Shown here one piece after another: positions 63,656-64,000 of a stretch of 64,000 bases of DNA. Origin of the DNA: Variovorax sp. TBS-050B (GTDB lineage: Bacteria; Pseudomonadota; Gammaproteobacteria; Burkholderiales; Burkholderiaceae_C). The notes under the pieces were generated by a model that made no database searches, had not been told where the DNA came from, and worked only from the letters and a program-made list of their open reading frames with translations. The DNA lies in contig NZ_JARXYR010000002.1 of assembly GCF_029893635.1 (NCBI RefSeq), positions 4,625,001 to 4,689,000 of the forward strand. The letters are read 5' to 3'. Made by a program: the position numbers and the translations under genes. Within the stretch, counting starts at the first letter, position 1. Each line of letters begins with the position of its first letter.

Positions 63656-63822
63656 GCGTTCTCAGGGCGGGGCGAAATTCCCCACCGGCGGTCATGGCGG
63701 TTCTCTTCGCAAGAAGGGCCGTACGAGCCCGCGAGCGCCCGCGGCCTGCCACAGGCTGCGGGGTCAGCAGATTTCGGTGCGATTCCGAAGCCGACGGTCA
63801 CAGTCCGGATGAAAGAGAGCGC
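63656..63822 (+). promoter_or_regulatory. FMN riboswitch (RFN element)
   Basis: The element has the conserved core in order: TTCTCAGGGCGGGG, GAAATTCCCCACCGGCGGT, a variable arm, TCAGCAGATTTCGGTGCGAT, GAAGCCGACGGTCACAGTC and GGATGAAAGAGAGC. The terminal arms GCGTTCTC and GAGAGCGC pair as P1. It senses FMN. A strong GC hairpin (about 63840-63870) follows without a T-run, so control is probably translational or Rho-dependent. The 383 bp between 63549 and 63932 otherwise hold no gene. Confidence 0.96.
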
Positions 63823-63931
63823 GAAATGCGGGGTCGCCCCGCGTGCTGCGCCATGGCGCGGCACGCGGCGGCTGCCTTGCGGTTTCGTGCGCCCTGATTC
63901 AGGAAACCTGCTTTCAACCAAGAGGCACACC

Positions 63932-64000
63932 ATGAGTCAGATCAACGACCTTCCCCTTTCCGCCATCGCCAGCGCGGATTCCCCGCGCGGCCAGCGCATC
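63932..64000 (+). CDS. Start of an FMN-riboswitch-controlled gene (probably ribB-like), truncated
   Basis: Only 23 codons (MSQINDLPLSAIASADSPRGQ...) lie in the window before its edge. An AAGAGG precedes the ATG at 63932. Its place behind an RFN element suggests a riboflavin gene. In Burkholderiales this is commonly ribB (3,4-dihydroxy-2-butanone 4-phosphate synthase), which often has a short variable N-terminus like this one. A riboflavin transporter cannot be excluded. Confidence 0.6.
   Translation, partial: MSQINDLPLSAIASADSPRGQRI

Overview
The window is GC-rich (roughly 70% by eye) chromosomal DNA whose gene content points to a Betaproteobacterium of the Burkholderiales, most likely Comamonadaceae and Variovorax-like. 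The main pointers are two Bug-type (tripartite tricarboxylate) binding proteins next to catabolic operons, the gene order thrS-infC-rpmI-rplT-pheS-pheT-ihfA-merR-tRNA-Pro, a histone H1-like/SWIB protein, and an FMN riboswitch. The genus is an inference; no rRNA is present.

Layout. 0-3.8 kb: the tail of a GGDEF protein, an orphan GspE/PilB-type ATPase with a MshEN-like N-terminus, an EAL phosphodiesterase and exonuclease III. 3.9-7.4 kb: a Nudix protein fused to a decayed metallo-beta-lactamase fold, an OBAP/DUF1264 lipoprotein, a small zinc-finger protein and a SIR2-like NADase candidate. 7.4-15.9 kb: a stress island containing a KGG/YciG-like protein, a DUF892/YciF-like protein, manganese catalase, an NtrC-type response regulator, an orphan histidine-kinase dimerisation domain, rpoN, four small unknown proteins, DUF4142 and DUF1003. 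Six close matches to the sigma-54 promoter (GGCAYG-N4-TTGC) lie in front of genes of this island, including rpoN itself. It looks like a self-contained sigma-54 regulon carrying the genes that enterobacteria place under sigma-S (yciG, yciF, katN).

15.8-30.2 kb: a large glycoconjugate locus. Nine tightly overlapping minus-strand genes (two epimerases, a medium-chain dehydrogenase, a Gfo/Idh oxidoreductase, a GT4 glycosyltransferase, three CgeB-like glycosyltransferases and a methyltransferase) face a plus-strand pair, inositol-3-phosphate synthase and a glycosidase-like protein whose barrel appears circularly permuted. UDP-xylose synthase and UDP-glucose dehydrogenase follow. Together they could supply UDP-glucuronate, UDP-xylose and inositol phosphate for an unknown glycoside.

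30.3-37 kb: a dual-specificity phosphatase coupled to a phosphoribosyltransferase/kinase-like fusion, a ZIP transporter behind a terminator-like hairpin, and several membrane proteins. 36.9-42.9 kb: a LysR regulator and a sugar-acid operon (Bug protein, UxaA-family dehydratase, semialdehyde dehydrogenase, HpaI/GarL aldolase). 43.3-51.7 kb: the translation operon, apparently controlled by an attenuator whose leader peptide holds both Thr and Phe codons. 51.7-57 kb: isocitrate lyase, a gamma-glutamylcyclotransferase-like protein, an EamA transporter, the H1-SWIB protein and a ThDP enzyme. 57.2-62.3 kb: a TetR regulator with two matching operators and a catabolic operon. 62.3-64 kb: a long inverted repeat, a YcaQ/AlkX-type glycosylase, and an FMN riboswitch leading into a truncated gene.
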